The notes beneath the pieces are model-generated. The model did not search any database. It was not told the DNA's origin and saw nothing but the letters and a program-made list of their open reading frames with translations. 64,000 bases of DNA from Claveliimonas bilis (GTDB lineage Bacteria; Bacillota; Clostridia; Lachnospirales; Lachnospiraceae), in NCBI RefSeq assembly GCF_030296775.1, contig NZ_AP027742.1, positions 1,240,001 to 1,304,000 of the forward strand, in the 5' to 3' direction. Positions 16,546 through 27,370 of this stretch are shown one piece after another; position 1 is the first letter of the stretch; each line of letters opens with the position of its first letter. The position numbers and the translations under genes were made by a program.

Positions 16546-19389
16546 ATGGCAGCAGAGAAAACAAACAGACAATACATTAAAATCAGAGGTGCCAATGAGC
16601 ATAATCTGAAAAATATAGATCTGGACATTCCGCGAAATGAGCTGGTGGTTCTTACCGGACTGTCCGGCTCGGGAAAATCTTCCCTGGCTTTTGATACGAT
16701 TTATGCGGAAGGTCAGAGAAGATATATGGAATCTCTTTCGTCCTATGCGAGACAGTTTTTAGGACAGATGGAAAAACCGGATGTGGAAAGTATTGAAGGG
16801 CTTTCTCCGGCCATATCTATCGATCAGAAATCGACAAACCGGAATCCAAGATCCACAGTGGGAACTGTGACAGAGATTTATGATTATTTCCGTCTCCTCT
16901 ATGCAAGGATCGGGATTCCCCACTGTCCAAAGTGCGGGAGAGAGATCAAAAAGCAGACAGTGGATCAGATGGTGGATCAGATCATGGCTCTTCCGGAGCG
17001 TACAAAGATCCAGCTTCTGGCGCCGGTAGTGCGGGGGAGAAAAGGTACCCATGCCAAGCTTTTTGAGAGAGCGAAAAAGAGCGGGTATGTCCGTGTGAGA
17101 GTAGATGGAAATTTGTATGAACTTTCCGAGGAAATTTCGCTGGATAAAAATATCAAACATAATATCGAAATTATTGTAGACCGCCTTGTGGTACGGCCCG
17201 GGATTGAAAAGCGTCTGACGGATTCTGTAGAAAATGTTCTTCACCTGGCTGAAGGACTTCTGGTAGTAGACGTTATTGGCGGAGAACCCATCAATTTCAG
17301 CCAGAGTTTTGCCTGCCCGGATTGTGGGATCAGTATTGATGAGATTGAACCCAGAAGCTTTTCGTTCAATAATCCTTTTGGCGCCTGCCCGGAATGTTAT
17401 GGACTTGGGTACAAAATGGAATTTGATGAAGATCTTATGATACCGGATAAGAATTTAAGTATTGACGAAGGGGCTATTGTTGTACTTGGATGGCAGTCCT
17501 GTACCGACAAAGGAAGTTATACAAGAGCGATCCTGGAAGCTCTGGCAAAGGAATATGATTTTTCCCTTGCCACGCCCTTTAAGGATTATCCAAAGAAGAT
17601 ACATGACATTCTCATTTATGGTACAAACGGGAAGGAAGTAAAAGTTCATTACCGCGGACAGCGGGGAGAAGGAATTTATGATGTGGCATTTGAAGGTCTG
17701 ATACGGAGCGTGGAACGGCGGTACCGGGAAACTTCTTCCGAGATTACAAAGGCTGAATATGAGACATTTATGCGGATTACTCCCTGTCATGAGTGTAAAG
17801 GGCAGAGATTAAAAAAGGAATCGCTTGCAGTGACGGTGGGAAATAAAAACATTGCGGAGATCACAGCCTTTTCTGTGGAAAAGCTTCAGCATTTTCTGAA
17901 AGAACTGGAGCTGACTCATCAACAGATGCTGATCGGCGGACAGATCCTGAAGGAAATCCAGGCCAGGATACAGTTCTTGATGGATGTGGGACTGGATTAT
18001 CTGACGCTCTCCAGGGCGACAGGTTCGCTTTCCGGAGGAGAAGCGCAGCGTATCCGTCTTGCCACACAGATCGGTTCCGGTCTGGTAGGGGTAGCTTATA
18101 TTTTGGATGAGCCCAGTATCGGTCTTCATCAAAGGGACAATGACAAGCTGCTTGCCACACTGAAGCATCTGCGGGATCTTGGAAATTCCGTTATCGTGGT
18201 AGAGCATGATGAAGATACCATGCTGGAAGCGGATCATATTGTAGATATCGGTCCGGGAGCCGGAGAGCACGGCGGAGAAGTGGTGGCACAGGGAACCGCA
18301 AAAGAAATTATGAGGAATAAAAATTCCATAACTGGTGCATATTTAAGTGGTAGGATGAAAATTCCAGTACCGGAAGAGCGGAAAACGCCCACCGGATGGC
18401 TGAAGGTGATCGGTGCGCAGGAAAATAATCTGAAGAATATCGACGTAGATATTCCGCTGGGAGTTATGACATGTGTTACCGGTGTGTCCGGATCCGGGAA
18501 AAGTTCGCTTGTAAATGAAATTCTGTATAAGCGTCTGGCAAAGGAGCTGAACCGTGCAAGGACCATTCCGGGAAAACACAAAGAAATCCAGGGAATAGAT
18601 CAGCTTGATAAAGTGATCGCGATCGATCAGTCTCCCATCGGCCGTACGCCAAGATCCAATCCGGCTACCTATACAGGAGTTTTTGATCTGATCAGGGATC
18701 TTTTTGCAGCAACTCCGGATGCAAAAGCCAGAGGATACAAAAAAGGAAGATTCAGTTTTAACGTAAAGGGCGGACGATGTGAAGCCTGCAGCGGCGACGG
18801 TATTTTGAAGATAGAGATGCATTTTCTTCCGGATGTCTATGTCCCCTGTGAGGTCTGCGGGGGAAAGCGCTATAACAGAGAGACGCTTGAGGTACGCTAT
18901 AAGGGAAAAAATATTTATGATGTACTGAATATGACAGTGGAGGAGGCGCTGGAATTTTTTGAACATGTGCCGAGTATCCGGCGGAAAATGGAAACACTGT
19001 ATGATGTGGGACTTTCCTATATTCGGCTGGGACAGCCATCCACAACACTTTCCGGAGGAGAGGCACAGAGAATCAAGCTGGCGGCGGAGCTGAGCAAGCG
19101 GAGCACGGGAAAGACGATCTATATCTTGGATGAGCCAACGACAGGACTTCATTTTGCAGATGTGCATAAGCTGACAGAAATTTTGAGAAGGCTGGCTTCT
19201 GACGGAAATACGGTTCTGGTTATTGAGCATAATCTGGATGTTATTAAGACAGCGGATTATATTATCGATATCGGACCGGAAGGAGGGGACGGCGGGGGCA
19301 CGGTCGTTGCATCCGGTACGCCGGAAGAAATAGCCCAAAATCCGGCGTCCTACACCGGCAAATATATTGATATGATGCTGAGAAAATAG
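16546..19389 (+). CDS. uvrA: Excinuclease ABC subunit A
   Basis: The protein has 947 residues. It has two ABC ATPase halves: Walker [10 protein letters not shown] near 38, signature [12 protein letters not shown] near 494, second Walker [10 protein letters not shown] near 646, and second signature [12 protein letters not shown] near 835. Zinc-binding CxxC pairs are visible at CPKCG (near 127), CPDCG (near 258), CPECYG, and CEACSGDG with CEVCGG (about 746-775). UvrA finds helix-distorting lesions as a dimer and delivers UvrB. The AAGGAGCATAAA ribosome site before the ATG lies at the uvrB stop, consistent with a uvrBA operon. Confidence 0.98.
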   Translation: MAAEKTNRQYIKIRGANEHNLKNIDLDIPRNELVVLTGLSGSGKSSLAFDTIYAEGQRRYMESLSSYARQFLGQMEKPDVESIEGLSPAISIDQKSTNRNPRSTVGTVTEIYDYFRLLYARIGIPHCPKCGREIKKQTVDQMVDQIMALPERTKIQLLAPVVRGRKGTHAKLFERAKKSGYVRVRVDGNLYELSEEISLDKNIKHNIEIIVDRLVVRPGIEKRLTDSVENVLHLAEGLLVVDVIGGEPINFSQSFACPDCGISIDEIEPRSFSFNNPFGACPECYGLGYKMEFDEDLMIPDKNLSIDEGAIVVLGWQSCTDKGSYTRAILEALAKEYDFSLATPFKDYPKKIHDILIYGTNGKEVKVHYRGQRGEGIYDVAFEGLIRSVERRYRETSSEITKAEYETFMRITPCHECKGQRLKKESLAVTVGNKNIAEITAFSVEKLQHFLKELELTHQQMLIGGQILKEIQARIQFLMDVGLDYLTLSRATGSLSGGEAQRIRLATQIGSGLVGVAYILDEPSIGLHQRDNDKLLATLKHLRDLGNSVIVVEHDEDTMLEADHIVDIGPGAGEHGGEVVAQGTAKEIMRNKNSITGAYLSGRMKIPVPEERKTPTGWLKVIGAQENNLKNIDVDIPLGVMTCVTGVSGSGKSSLVNEILYKRLAKELNRARTIPGKHKEIQGIDQLDKVIAIDQSPIGRTPRSNPATYTGVFDLIRDLFAATPDAKARGYKKGRFSFNVKGGRCEACSGDGILKIEMHFLPDVYVPCEVCGGKRYNRETLEVRYKGKNIYDVLNMTVEEALEFFEHVPSIRRKMETLYDVGLSYIRLGQPSTTLSGGEAQRIKLAAELSKRSTGKTIYILDEPTTGLHFADVHKLTEILRRLASDGNTVLVIEHNLDVIKTADYIIDIGPEGGDGGGTVVASGTPEEIAQNPASYTGKYIDMMLRK

Positions 19390-19403
19390 GCGAAAAAAAA
19401 CTC

Positions 19404-19432
19404 TTTCCATTTTGAGGAAATTTGATTATAAT
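19404..19432 (+). promoter_or_regulatory. Predicted promoter of mreB
   Basis: TTTCCA (19404-19409), a 17-base spacer and a perfect TATAAT (19427-19432) are present. The leader that follows carries a small hairpin, ATTATCC / GGATAAT (19457-19479). Confidence 0.6.
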
Positions 19433-19542
19433 GGTAAATGCCCATAGAGGGTGTATATTATCCGTGAATGAGGGATAATCAAACAAAAGATGTATGAGGG
19501 ACGAAATGACATAAATAACTCAAATGAAAGGGGAATTTAAAG

Positions 19543-20532
19543 ATGTCAGTAGATATCGGAATTGATTTAGGGACAGCGAGCGTCCTCGTATATGTAAAAG
19601 GTAAGGGCGTTATTTTAAAGGAGCCATCTGTCGTTGCATTTGACAGAGATACAAATGCCATTAAGGCGATTGGAGAAGAAGCAAGACTTATGCTTGGGAG
19701 AACTCCGGGAAATATTGTGGCAGTTCGGCCGCTGCGGCAGGGAGTGATCTCGGATTATACAGTTACCGAAAAAATGATCAAATATTTTGTGCAGAAAGCC
19801 ATGGGGCGCCGCACATTTAAGAAGCCGAGAATCAGTATCTGTGTGCCCAGCGGGGTGACAGAAGTAGAGAAGAAAGCGGTGGAAGAGGCAACCTATGCTG
19901 CAGGCGCAAGAGAAGTTCTGCTGATCGAGGAGCCGGTTGCAGCGGCCATCGGCGCCGGAATTGATATTTCCAAGCCGTGTGGAAATATGATCGTTGATAT
20001 CGGAGGCGGGACATCGGATATTGCTGTGATCTCTCTTGGAGGAACAGTAGTCAATACCTCCATAAAGATTGCAGGAGATGATTTTGACGAAGCAATTGTC
20101 CGCTATATGAGAAAGAAACATAATCTTCTGATCGGTGAGAGAACTGCAGAAGATATTAAGATCAAAATTGGTACAACCTATCCTCTGGTGGAGGAAGAGT
20201 CTATGGAGGTGAGAGGAAGGAACCTTGTTACCGGACTTCCAAAGACAGTGACCGTAACTTCATCAGAAACAGAGGAGGCGCTTCGCGAAACGACAAGCCA
20301 GATTGTAGAGGCTGTTATCAGTGTGCTTGAACGTACTCCTCCGGAACTGTCGGCTGATATTCTTGACAGGGGGATCGTTCTGACCGGCGGCGGAGCTATG
20401 CTGCGGGGGCTGGAAGAATTGATCGAAGAGCGTACCGGTATCAATACGATGACAGCGGAAGATCCGATGAAAGTAGTGGCTATCGGTACCGGACAGTTTG
20501 TGGAATTTTTGAGCGGGCGAAAAGAACTGTAA
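19543..20532 (+). CDS. mreB: Rod-shape determining protein MreB (MreB/Mbl family)
   Basis: The protein has 329 residues. Actin-fold motifs are intact: IDLGTASVLVYVKGKG (phosphate 1), VDIGGGTSDIAVISLGG (phosphate 2), EEPVAAAIGAG, and GIVLTGGGAMLRGLEEL (adenosine). It polymerises under the membrane and guides lateral wall synthesis. No mreC or mreD follows, which is common for mbl/mreBH-type copies in Firmicutes, so this may not be the main mre operon. The ribosome site AAAGGGGAA precedes the ATG. A terminator follows, so it is monocistronic. Confidence 0.95.
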   Translation: MSVDIGIDLGTASVLVYVKGKGVILKEPSVVAFDRDTNAIKAIGEEARLMLGRTPGNIVAVRPLRQGVISDYTVTEKMIKYFVQKAMGRRTFKKPRISICVPSGVTEVEKKAVEEATYAAGAREVLLIEEPVAAAIGAGIDISKPCGNMIVDIGGGTSDIAVISLGGTVVNTSIKIAGDDFDEAIVRYMRKKHNLLIGERTAEDIKIKIGTTYPLVEEESMEVRGRNLVTGLPKTVTVTSSETEEALRETTSQIVEAVISVLERTPPELSADILDRGIVLTGGGAMLRGLEELIEERTGINTMTAEDPMKVVAIGTGQFVEFLSGRKEL

Positions 20533-20586
20533 GAGATTTCAGAAAGATGAATTTCAGGAAAGCGATCCTGAAAAGAGAGTTAAATT

Positions 20587-20618
20587 GCCGGCGGAAGGCA
20601 TTTCCGGCGGCTTTTTTT
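20587..20618 (+). terminator. Intrinsic terminator after mreB
   Basis: A GC-rich stem (GCCGGCGGAA against TTCCGGCGGC, one mismatch) is followed by seven T residues. Confidence 0.75.
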
Positions 20619-20661
20619 CCATTTGGTGCAATCCTGGCGAAAGGAAGATGAAAGAGGATAT

Positions 20662-22878
20662 ATGGAGGAGATAAAAGGATACGTGGAGCACATTGTCTTC
20701 CGGAATGAGGATAATGGATATACGGTATTCAATTTGAATAATGAGGACGGAGATCTGACATGTGTGGGAACATTTCCTTACATCGGAGAAGGAGAGCTTC
20801 TGAAGCTGACAGGAGAATATATGCTGCATTCCCTGTACGGCATGCAGCTGCAGGTAAAAACTTCGGAAGTCTGCGAAATGGAAGATCTCATTTCCATTGA
20901 GCGTTATCTGGGATCCGGAGCCATCAAAGGGCTGGGTGCAGCTCTGGCGGGAAGGATTGTGAGAAAATTTAAGGAAGATACCTTTCGCATTATTGAAGAA
21001 GAGCCGGAAAGGCTGGCAGAGGTAAAAGGGATCAGTGAGAGAAAAGCAAGAGAAATTGCACAGCAGGTAGAGGAAAAGAAGGACATGAGACAGGCGATGA
21101 TCTATCTGCAGAAATATGGAATTTCCACTTCTCTTGCGGCAAAGATCTATCAATATTACGGGAATCGCATTTACCGGGTTATGGAGGAAAATCCTTATCA
21201 GATGGCAGATGATATTTCCGGCGTGGGATTTAAAACGGCGGATGAGATCGCACGGAAAATAGGTATCCATACAGATTCGGATTACCGGATACGGAGCGGT
21301 ATTTTTTATACGCTTCTTCAGAGCGTGGCAGAGGGACATGTCTATTTGCCGGAACAGGTGCTTCTAAGACGCGCAGGGGATCTTCTGGAAGTAGAGATTC
21401 AGCATATTGAGAAATACCTTATGGATCTGGCAATGGAGAGAAAGATTGTGCTGAAGGAAGGGGAAAATGATAGAAGAGTATACCCGTCTAATTACTATTA
21501 CATGGAACTGAATACGGCAAAGATGCTCCATGATCTGAATATCAGCAGCGACATTTCAGAGGCGGCGGTACTCCGTCGCCTGCAGGCGATTGAAAAAAAT
21601 ATGGACATGCCGCTGGATGAACGCCAGAGGACTGCCGTGGTGGAGGCAGTAAGAAGGGGAGTGTTCATTCTGACCGGCGGACCCGGAACAGGAAAAACCA
21701 CTACCATCAATGCCATGATCCGCTATTTTGAAAGTGAAGGGCTGGATATCTGTCTGGCAGCGCCCACGGGGCGGGCGGCCAAGAGAATGACTGAAACAAC
21801 AGGATGCGAAGCCCAGACGATCCATCGCCTGCTGGAAGTAGCAGGAGCGCCGGAAGAGGATGGTCCTTCCGGCGGTTTTCAGAGAAATGAGGAAAATCCT
21901 TTGGAGGCGGACGTCATTATTATCGATGAAATGTCCATGGTGGATCTCCCTTTGATGCATGCCCTTCTGCGTGCTGTAAGTGTGGGTACAAGGCTTGTTC
22001 TTGTGGGAGACGCGAACCAGCTGCCCTCTGTGGGGCCTGGAAGTGTGCTGAAAGACATGCTGGCTTCCCATTGCTTTTCTGTAGTTATGCTGACGAAGAT
22101 CTTCCGTCAGGCTCAGGAGAGCGATATTGTAGTAAATGCTCATAAGATCAACCGGGGCGAAGCCGTCATCCTGGACAATAAAAGCAGAGATTTCTTCTTT
22201 TTGAAACGTCAGGATGCCAATACCATCATCAGTGTACTTCTGACTCTGATCCAGAAGAAGCTGCCTGGGTATGTACAGGCGGAGCCTTATGACATACAGG
22301 TATTGACGCCTATGAGAAAGGGGCTCCTTGGGGTGGAGCGTTTAAATCATATTCTTCAGGAATATCTCAATCCTCCGGCACCGTCCAAAGCGGAGAAAGA
22401 GTATGGAGAAAAAAAGTTTCGTACCGGCGATAAGGTGATGCAGATTAAAAACAACTATCAGCTGGAGTGGGAAATTACAACAAGATATGGTATGACGATA
22501 GATAAAGGTGTGGGAATATTTAACGGCGATATGGGAATTGTAAAAGAGATTAATTCCTATGAAGAGACTATGTCCGTAGAGTATGACGAACATCGTGTTG
22601 TTACATACCCTTTTGAAATGCTGGATGAGCTGGAGCTGGCTTATGCCATCACGATCCATAAATCCCAGGGAAGCGAGTATCCGGCAGTAGTGATGCCCCT
22701 TTTGTCAGGGCCGCGGCAGCTCTATAACAGGAATCTTCTGTATACGGCAGTGACAAGGGCGAAAAAATGTGTGACGATTGTGGGAAGTGAGACTGTATTT
22801 CAGGATATGATACAGAATATCAGTGAGCAGAACAGAAATACAAGTCTTTCAGAGCGGATCCGTGAATTTTGCCAGTAA
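20662..22878 (+). CDS. recD2: RecD2-type ATP-dependent DNA helicase
   Basis: The protein has 738 residues. The ATG at 20662 after AAAGAGGA begins the conserved EEIKGYVEHIVFRNEDNGY OB-like domain; an upstream TTG would extend into the terminator. Helix-hairpin-helix repeats cover about 80-200. Walker A LTGGPGTGKTTT lies near 344, motif II IIIDEMSMVD near 425, and the late AITIHKSQGSEYPAVV motif near 665 with an SH3-like tail. RecD2 is a 5'-3' helicase found without RecBC and acts in recombination and replication-fork repair. It probably heads an operon that continues with comF. Confidence 0.94.
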   Translation: MEEIKGYVEHIVFRNEDNGYTVFNLNNEDGDLTCVGTFPYIGEGELLKLTGEYMLHSLYGMQLQVKTSEVCEMEDLISIERYLGSGAIKGLGAALAGRIVRKFKEDTFRIIEEEPERLAEVKGISERKAREIAQQVEEKKDMRQAMIYLQKYGISTSLAAKIYQYYGNRIYRVMEENPYQMADDISGVGFKTADEIARKIGIHTDSDYRIRSGIFYTLLQSVAEGHVYLPEQVLLRRAGDLLEVEIQHIEKYLMDLAMERKIVLKEGENDRRVYPSNYYYMELNTAKMLHDLNISSDISEAAVLRRLQAIEKNMDMPLDERQRTAVVEAVRRGVFILTGGPGTGKTTTINAMIRYFESEGLDICLAAPTGRAAKRMTETTGCEAQTIHRLLEVAGAPEEDGPSGGFQRNEENPLEADVIIIDEMSMVDLPLMHALLRAVSVGTRLVLVGDANQLPSVGPGSVLKDMLASHCFSVVMLTKIFRQAQESDIVVNAHKINRGEAVILDNKSRDFFFLKRQDANTIISVLLTLIQKKLPGYVQAEPYDIQVLTPMRKGLLGVERLNHILQEYLNPPAPSKAEKEYGEKKFRTGDKVMQIKNNYQLEWEITTRYGMTIDKGVGIFNGDMGIVKEINSYEETMSVEYDEHRVVTYPFEMLDELELAYAITIHKSQGSEYPAVVMPLLSGPRQLYNRNLLYTAVTRAKKCVTIVGSETVFQDMIQNISEQNRNTSLSERIREFCQ

Positions 22879-22884
22879 ACAAAA

Positions 22885-23604
22885 ATGAAGAAAATGTTGA
22901 AAAAAGCGGGGGAGAAGATACTGGATCTTCTCTATCCCCACACTTGTCCCTTTTGCGGCGAGGTGACAGAAAGAAGAATTTGCAGGCCCTGTGCCAGAGA
23001 GGTGTGGTATATCCGGGAGCCGCGCTGTAAAAAATGTGGGAAGCCAGTAAGGAGTGAGAGCAGCGAATACTGTTTTGACTGTCTCCATACCCGGCATTTT
23101 TATGAGAGAGGTCTTTCGCTTTGGAAACATGAAAAACAGGTAAGAACTTCCATCTACCGGTTTAAATATCAGAATAGAAGGATATACAGTCAGTTTTACA
23201 CAGAAGAACTGGCAAAAAAATTCGGGAAATATGTAGTTGTATGGAGGATTTCTCTTATTATTCCCATTCCATTGAGCAGAAAGCGGAAAAAGCAAAGAGG
23301 ATTTAATCAGGCCGACCTCCTGGCGGAAGGGCTTTCACAGTTGCTTGGGATAACGGCGGATACGGTTCATCTGCAGCGGACGGTTGATACGATTCCGCAG
23401 AAAGAACTTGGGAATCGGGAGCGGCGGGAAAATTTGAAAAATGCTTTTTGGTGGACCGGAAAGGAGCTTTCCGGAAGGAATGTGCTTCTGGTGGATGATA
23501 TTTACACTACCGGAAATACGATAGACAGCGCCGCCAGAAGCCTGAAAAAGGCCGGAGCTGAAAAAGTCTACTTTTTAACTATAAGTATTGGACAAGGATA
23601 CTGA
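22885..23604 (+). CDS. comF: ComF-family phosphoribosyltransferase-like protein
   Basis: The protein has 239 residues and starts 7 bases after recD2. Four cysteine pairs at the N-terminus (CPFCG, CRPC, CKKCG, CFDC) form the expected zinc finger. The C-terminal half has the PRPP-binding loop LLVDDIYTTGNTIDSA near 203. ComF is needed for DNA uptake in competent Bacillus and is kept in many Firmicutes not known to be competent; its exact activity is unclear. Pairing with recD2 suggests a shared role in handling DNA. Confidence 0.9.
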   Translation: MKKMLKKAGEKILDLLYPHTCPFCGEVTERRICRPCAREVWYIREPRCKKCGKPVRSESSEYCFDCLHTRHFYERGLSLWKHEKQVRTSIYRFKYQNRRIYSQFYTEELAKKFGKYVVVWRISLIIPIPLSRKRKKQRGFNQADLLAEGLSQLLGITADTVHLQRTVDTIPQKELGNRERRENLKNAFWWTGKELSGRNVLLVDDIYTTGNTIDSAARSLKKAGAEKVYFLTISIGQGY

Positions 23605-23664
23605 GATTTGATATACTGAGAATAATGAGTAAATCTGTGACTATGGTTCTCTTTGAGGTGAAAT

Positions 23665-24063
23665 ATGTTAGATAAACGAAAAGTCAGATTGATGACAAAA
23701 CTTGCGCTGTATGAACAAAAGGAAGGCAGAGAAGATATGAAGATCAGCGCATATTATAAAAAGGACTACATAAGTATGAAAACGGTTGCAACAATTTTGT
23801 GGACAACAGTGGGATATGGATGCGTTATTCTATTGATTGGTCTGGCAGCAATGAACAGTTTGCTGGAAAATCTGACGTTGACTACAATGTTGGTGCTTGC
23901 GGCAGTAGCTGTTGTGGCTTATGTGGCGGCCCTTATTGTGACAATTCTTGTGACAAGAAAGATTGCAGGCGGAAAACACCGGGATGCCCGGATGCGTATG
24001 AAAAGGTATAACCACGGACTGATCCGCTTATTGAAGATATATGAAAAGGAGAACAAAGAATAA
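23665..24063 (+). CDS. Two-helix membrane protein of unknown function
   Basis: The protein has 132 residues; GAGGTGAAAT precedes the ATG. The N-terminal 40 residues are charged and helical. Two transmembrane helices lie at about 43-65 (ILWTTVGYGCVILLIGLAAM) and 73-97 (TMLVLAAVAVVAYVAALIVTI). A basic tail (KHRDARMRMKRYNHG) ends inside the cell. The next gene's ATG is in contact with its stop, so the two are likely co-translated and may form a complex. I know no function. Confidence 0.7.
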   Translation: MLDKRKVRLMTKLALYEQKEGREDMKISAYYKKDYISMKTVATILWTTVGYGCVILLIGLAAMNSLLENLTLTTMLVLAAVAVVAYVAALIVTILVTRKIAGGKHRDARMRMKRYNHGLIRLLKIYEKENKE

Positions 24064-25205
24064 TGGACAATTTATATGTGTTGCGAGGAGAGATACAGCA
24101 GTTTTATGCTAAAAATTCCAAATATATCAATAAAGCGCTTCAGTTTATTGTTGCTTTGCTGACGTTCTATATGATCAATCATAATATGGGATTTATGAAA
24201 TTGCTCTCTAATCCTCTGATTACATTAGGACTTTCTGTGATCTGTGCATTTTTGCCAATGATCGTGACTGTTCTTGCAGCGGCGGTGTTGATTCTGGTAC
24301 AGATGACGGCAATGTCAGTGGGAATCATGGCTGTTACAGCAGTTATCTTTTTGATCATGTTCATTTTTTATCTTCGGTTCAGTCCCAAGACGGCTTTGGT
24401 GGTGCTTCTGACGCCGCTGGCATTTATGCTGAAAATTCCTTATGTGATCCCGATAGCCTTTGGCCTTGTAGGGACTCCGGTATATGCAGTTCCGATCATA
24501 TTCGGAACAATTGTATTTTATATGACCGATTACCTGAAGGAAGCGGCCTCTTCTCTGAAAGGAGAAGGAGCGGCAGGAATGATCTCACAGGTAACTTCCT
24601 ATGCACAGCAGGTATTTCAAAATAAAGAAATGATCGTGTCTGTGTTTGCTTTTATTATTGTTTTGCTGCTTGTGTATACCGTGCGCCGGATGGCGATTAA
24701 TTATGCCTGGAAAACTGCTGTGGCAGCCGGTGCTGTTGCCGGTATTGCGATTGTATTTGCGGGAAGCATGATGTTGGGTGTAAAAGTGTCATATCTGGAA
24801 TTGATTCTTGGAAATATTGCAGCTGTTATTGTAGGGCTTGTTTTGGAATTTCTGTTCTTTTCTGTGGATTATTCCAGATGTGAGAGTGTACAGTATGAAG
24901 ACGATGAATATTATTACTACGTCAAGGCGGTTCCTAAGATTGTGGTAAGTGCGCCGGAAAAAACAGTTAAGCGCATTAATAAGAGGGGAGAAAGCCAGGA
25001 AACAGAAATTATCGATACGGAAGAAATCCGGAAAAAGAATGCCCGGGAACAAAGCGTCCGGGAACCAGAAGAGGCGGTTCCGGAGAAAAGGAAACGTGCT
25101 CCTAAGAAAAAGAGCAGTAAGATTGAGGGGAATACAGAACATCTTCTGCTAACGAAGGTTCTCCGGGAGGAGCTGAATCTGGATAATGATGATAACGAAA
25201 AATAG
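24063..25205 (+). CDS. Multi-pass membrane protein with a charged C-terminal tail
   Basis: The protein has 380 residues. After a short N-terminal helix there are about seven or eight hydrophobic segments between residues 20 and 280, including VLAAAVLILVQMTAMSVGIM and a pair near 200-245. The last 100 residues are soluble and strongly charged (QETEIIDTEEIRKKNARE, then a Lys-rich stretch). It lies directly upstream of cdaA and shares its direction, so it may be co-expressed with the c-di-AMP genes. No catalytic motif is visible and I do not recognise the family. Confidence 0.72.
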   Translation: MDNLYVLRGEIQQFYAKNSKYINKALQFIVALLTFYMINHNMGFMKLLSNPLITLGLSVICAFLPMIVTVLAAAVLILVQMTAMSVGIMAVTAVIFLIMFIFYLRFSPKTALVVLLTPLAFMLKIPYVIPIAFGLVGTPVYAVPIIFGTIVFYMTDYLKEAASSLKGEGAAGMISQVTSYAQQVFQNKEMIVSVFAFIIVLLLVYTVRRMAINYAWKTAVAAGAVAGIAIVFAGSMMLGVKVSYLELILGNIAAVIVGLVLEFLFFSVDYSRCESVQYEDDEYYYYVKAVPKIVVSAPEKTVKRINKRGESQETEIIDTEEIRKKNAREQSVREPEEAVPEKRKRAPKKKSSKIEGNTEHLLLTKVLREELNLDNDDNEK

Positions 25206-25246
25206 AGATCTGATTCCGCCAGATTAAAAAGATAGGGGGTGAAAGA

Positions 25247-26131
25247 ATGGAAGCAAGGATCACACAGTTTTTTGACAGATACATAAAAGGCTCTTATTTT
25301 CCGGAAATGCATATTACAGATATTATTGAAATTATTATTATTGCGTTTCTTGTTTATCAGCTGATGATCTGGATCAAAAACACGAAAGCTTGGATGCTGC
25401 TGAAGGGAATTGTGGTTCTTGGTGTATTCATTCTTTTGGCGTTTGTCTTTCAGATGCATACGATATTATGGCTGGCGAAAAATTCACTTACTGTTCTTGC
25501 AACTGTCATCATAGTAGTGTTTCAGCCGGAGCTGCGCCGCGCGTTGGAAAAATTGGGAGAGAGAAAATTTATTGCGGCAGTTGTACCTTTTGAAAGCGCA
25601 AAGGATAAGGGCAGGTTCAGTGAGGCGACAATTGATGGAATTGTGGAAGCTTCCTATATTATGGGACGGGCTAAGACAGGCGCCCTGATTGTTGTGGAGC
25701 AGGCGATCAAACTGACGGAGTATGAAAGTACCGGGATTCGAATGGACTGTATTGTATCAAGCCAGGTCCTTGTCAATATTTTTGAACACAACACTCCGCT
25801 TCATGACGGTGCTATTATTATAAGAAATGATCGAATTGTTTCAGCAACGTGCTATCTGCCTTTATCGGATAATATGGGACTTAGTAAGGATCTCGGAACA
25901 AGGCACCGGGCTGCAGTAGGCATGAGTGAAGTGAGTGATGCGCTGATCATTGTTGTGTCAGAAGAGACAGGATATGTTTCCGTAGCCCAGGGAGGAAGAC
26001 TGGACAGAAATATTTCGAAGGAAAAACTTCGGGAGTATCTTGAAGATATACAGAATAAAAAAAGCGAGTCACGCAGTGTACTGGCAAAATGGAAAGGAAG
26101 GCTGAGTCATGAAAAAAAGTCTGATGAATAA
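25247..26131 (+). CDS. cdaA: Diadenylate cyclase CdaA
   Basis: The protein has 294 residues. Three N-terminal transmembrane helices (about 24-100) lead into the DAC domain. The catalytic motifs DGAIII (near 187) and GTRHRAAVGMSE (near 216) are both intact, so it should make cyclic di-AMP from two ATP. In Firmicutes this messenger controls potassium and osmolyte transport and wall stability. GGGGGTGAAAGA-type spacing (a GGGGGTGAAAG ribosome site) precedes the ATG. The downstream cdaR overlaps by 23 bases, but glmM, the usual third gene, is absent here. Confidence 0.96.
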   Translation: MEARITQFFDRYIKGSYFPEMHITDIIEIIIIAFLVYQLMIWIKNTKAWMLLKGIVVLGVFILLAFVFQMHTILWLAKNSLTVLATVIIVVFQPELRRALEKLGERKFIAAVVPFESAKDKGRFSEATIDGIVEASYIMGRAKTGALIVVEQAIKLTEYESTGIRMDCIVSSQVLVNIFEHNTPLHDGAIIIRNDRIVSATCYLPLSDNMGLSKDLGTRHRAAVGMSEVSDALIIVVSEETGYVSVAQGGRLDRNISKEKLREYLEDIQNKKSESRSVLAKWKGRLSHEKKSDE

Positions 26132-27353
26132 TCTTGGCCTGAAGCTGCTTGCCTTTCTGTTTGCACTGCTGCTATGGTTGATTGTAGTGAATATCGACAA
26201 TCCGATCACCGATGCGACATTTGATGGCATACCGGTTACTGTGGAACATCCGGAAATTATCACGCAGGATCAAAAGTCGTATCAGATCATTGAAAATACA
26301 GATAAGATCAGTGTGACGGTATATGCAAAGCGCTCGGAGCTGGAAAAAATAAAAGCGGAAGATATCGTTGCAACAGCTGATATGAAGGAACTGTATCTGG
26401 AGTCACAAGTACCGATCCAGATTGAGATTCCGGGATTTGATATTGACAGTGCTTCTGCAAATCCGAGAAATCTTCAGGTAAAGATAGAAAATAATAAGAG
26501 TAATACCTTCCCTATCAGCGTTACTACAACAGGAACAGTCAGAGACGGCTATGTTCTCGGCGGCGTGCAGGCTGATCCTGAGAGAATTAATGTAAACGGT
26601 CCGGAATCTGTTATAGACAGTATAAGCCGTGTTGTGGCAGAGGTGGATATTACAGGATTGTCTCATGATACAACACTGGATGCATCTGTTGTCTATTATG
26701 ATTCGGACAACAGTGAGATCAATCCGGAGCAGATCGGCAATAATCTGGGTACGACAGGCGTAAAAGTTCATGTAACATTGTATCAGACGGCAAGTATACC
26801 GGTAGAGGTGGATACTTCAGGCATTACTGCCGCATCAGGTTACTCTGTGGCCGATGTGACATGGACTCCGGAAGAAATACAAATTGCAGGGGAGCAGAGC
26901 GTATTGGAGGGAATAGAAAAAATTTCCATTCCTGCTGATGCTGTGGAGGCACAGGATATTTCACAGAGAACGGAACGGACGATAGATATTACCTCTTATC
27001 TTCCGGAAGGAACAAGACTTGTAGACGAGTCGGGAAATAATGTCCTTGTAACTATACGCGTAGAAAAAGACGGAACGAAAAGTTTTGATCTTCCGGTAGG
27101 CTCTATTACTGTGAATAATCTGGATGAGAACCTGACCCTGAATTACGGAGAGGGAGAAGATCTGGAAATCCATGTCAGGGGTCCGCAGGAAGTGCTGGAT
27201 GGCCTTGATATATCAGAAATAAAAGCAAGTATTGATTTGAAAGATTATAAGAAAGCCGGAGAATATGAGCTGGGAGTTGATATTCCCCTTCCGGACGGAT
27301 GTTCTCTGGAAAGCCAGATAAAGATTAAGATTACGCTGGAAGAAAAGGAATAA
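26109..27353 (+). CDS. cdaR: YbbR-domain regulator of CdaA
   Basis: The protein has 414 residues. One N-terminal membrane anchor (about 8-27, LKLLAFLFALLLWLIVV) is followed by four extracellular YbbR repeats, roughly at 35-125, 130-220, 225-310 and 320-410. Each has the typical short beta-strands with VxVxGP- or IxGxxS-like turns (INVNGPESVIDSI, IQIAGEQSVLEGI, IHVRGPQEVLDGL). CdaR binds CdaA in the membrane and tunes c-di-AMP output, possibly by sensing the wall. The gene overlaps cdaA, as expected for a co-regulated pair. Confidence 0.93.
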   Translation: MKKSLMNNLGLKLLAFLFALLLWLIVVNIDNPITDATFDGIPVTVEHPEIITQDQKSYQIIENTDKISVTVYAKRSELEKIKAEDIVATADMKELYLESQVPIQIEIPGFDIDSASANPRNLQVKIENNKSNTFPISVTTTGTVRDGYVLGGVQADPERINVNGPESVIDSISRVVAEVDITGLSHDTTLDASVVYYDSDNSEINPEQIGNNLGTTGVKVHVTLYQTASIPVEVDTSGITAASGYSVADVTWTPEEIQIAGEQSVLEGIEKISIPADAVEAQDISQRTERTIDITSYLPEGTRLVDESGNNVLVTIRVEKDGTKSFDLPVGSITVNNLDENLTLNYGEGEDLEIHVRGPQEVLDGLDISEIKASIDLKDYKKAGEYELGVDIPLPDGCSLESQIKIKITLEEKE

Positions 27354-27370
27354 TTCGGAGGTTTGGCACT

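Noticed and set aside
18343-19410. 355-residue open frame on the minus strand
   Set aside because: It lies opposite uvrA, has no ribosome site, and its sequence is only the complement of a highly conserved gene.
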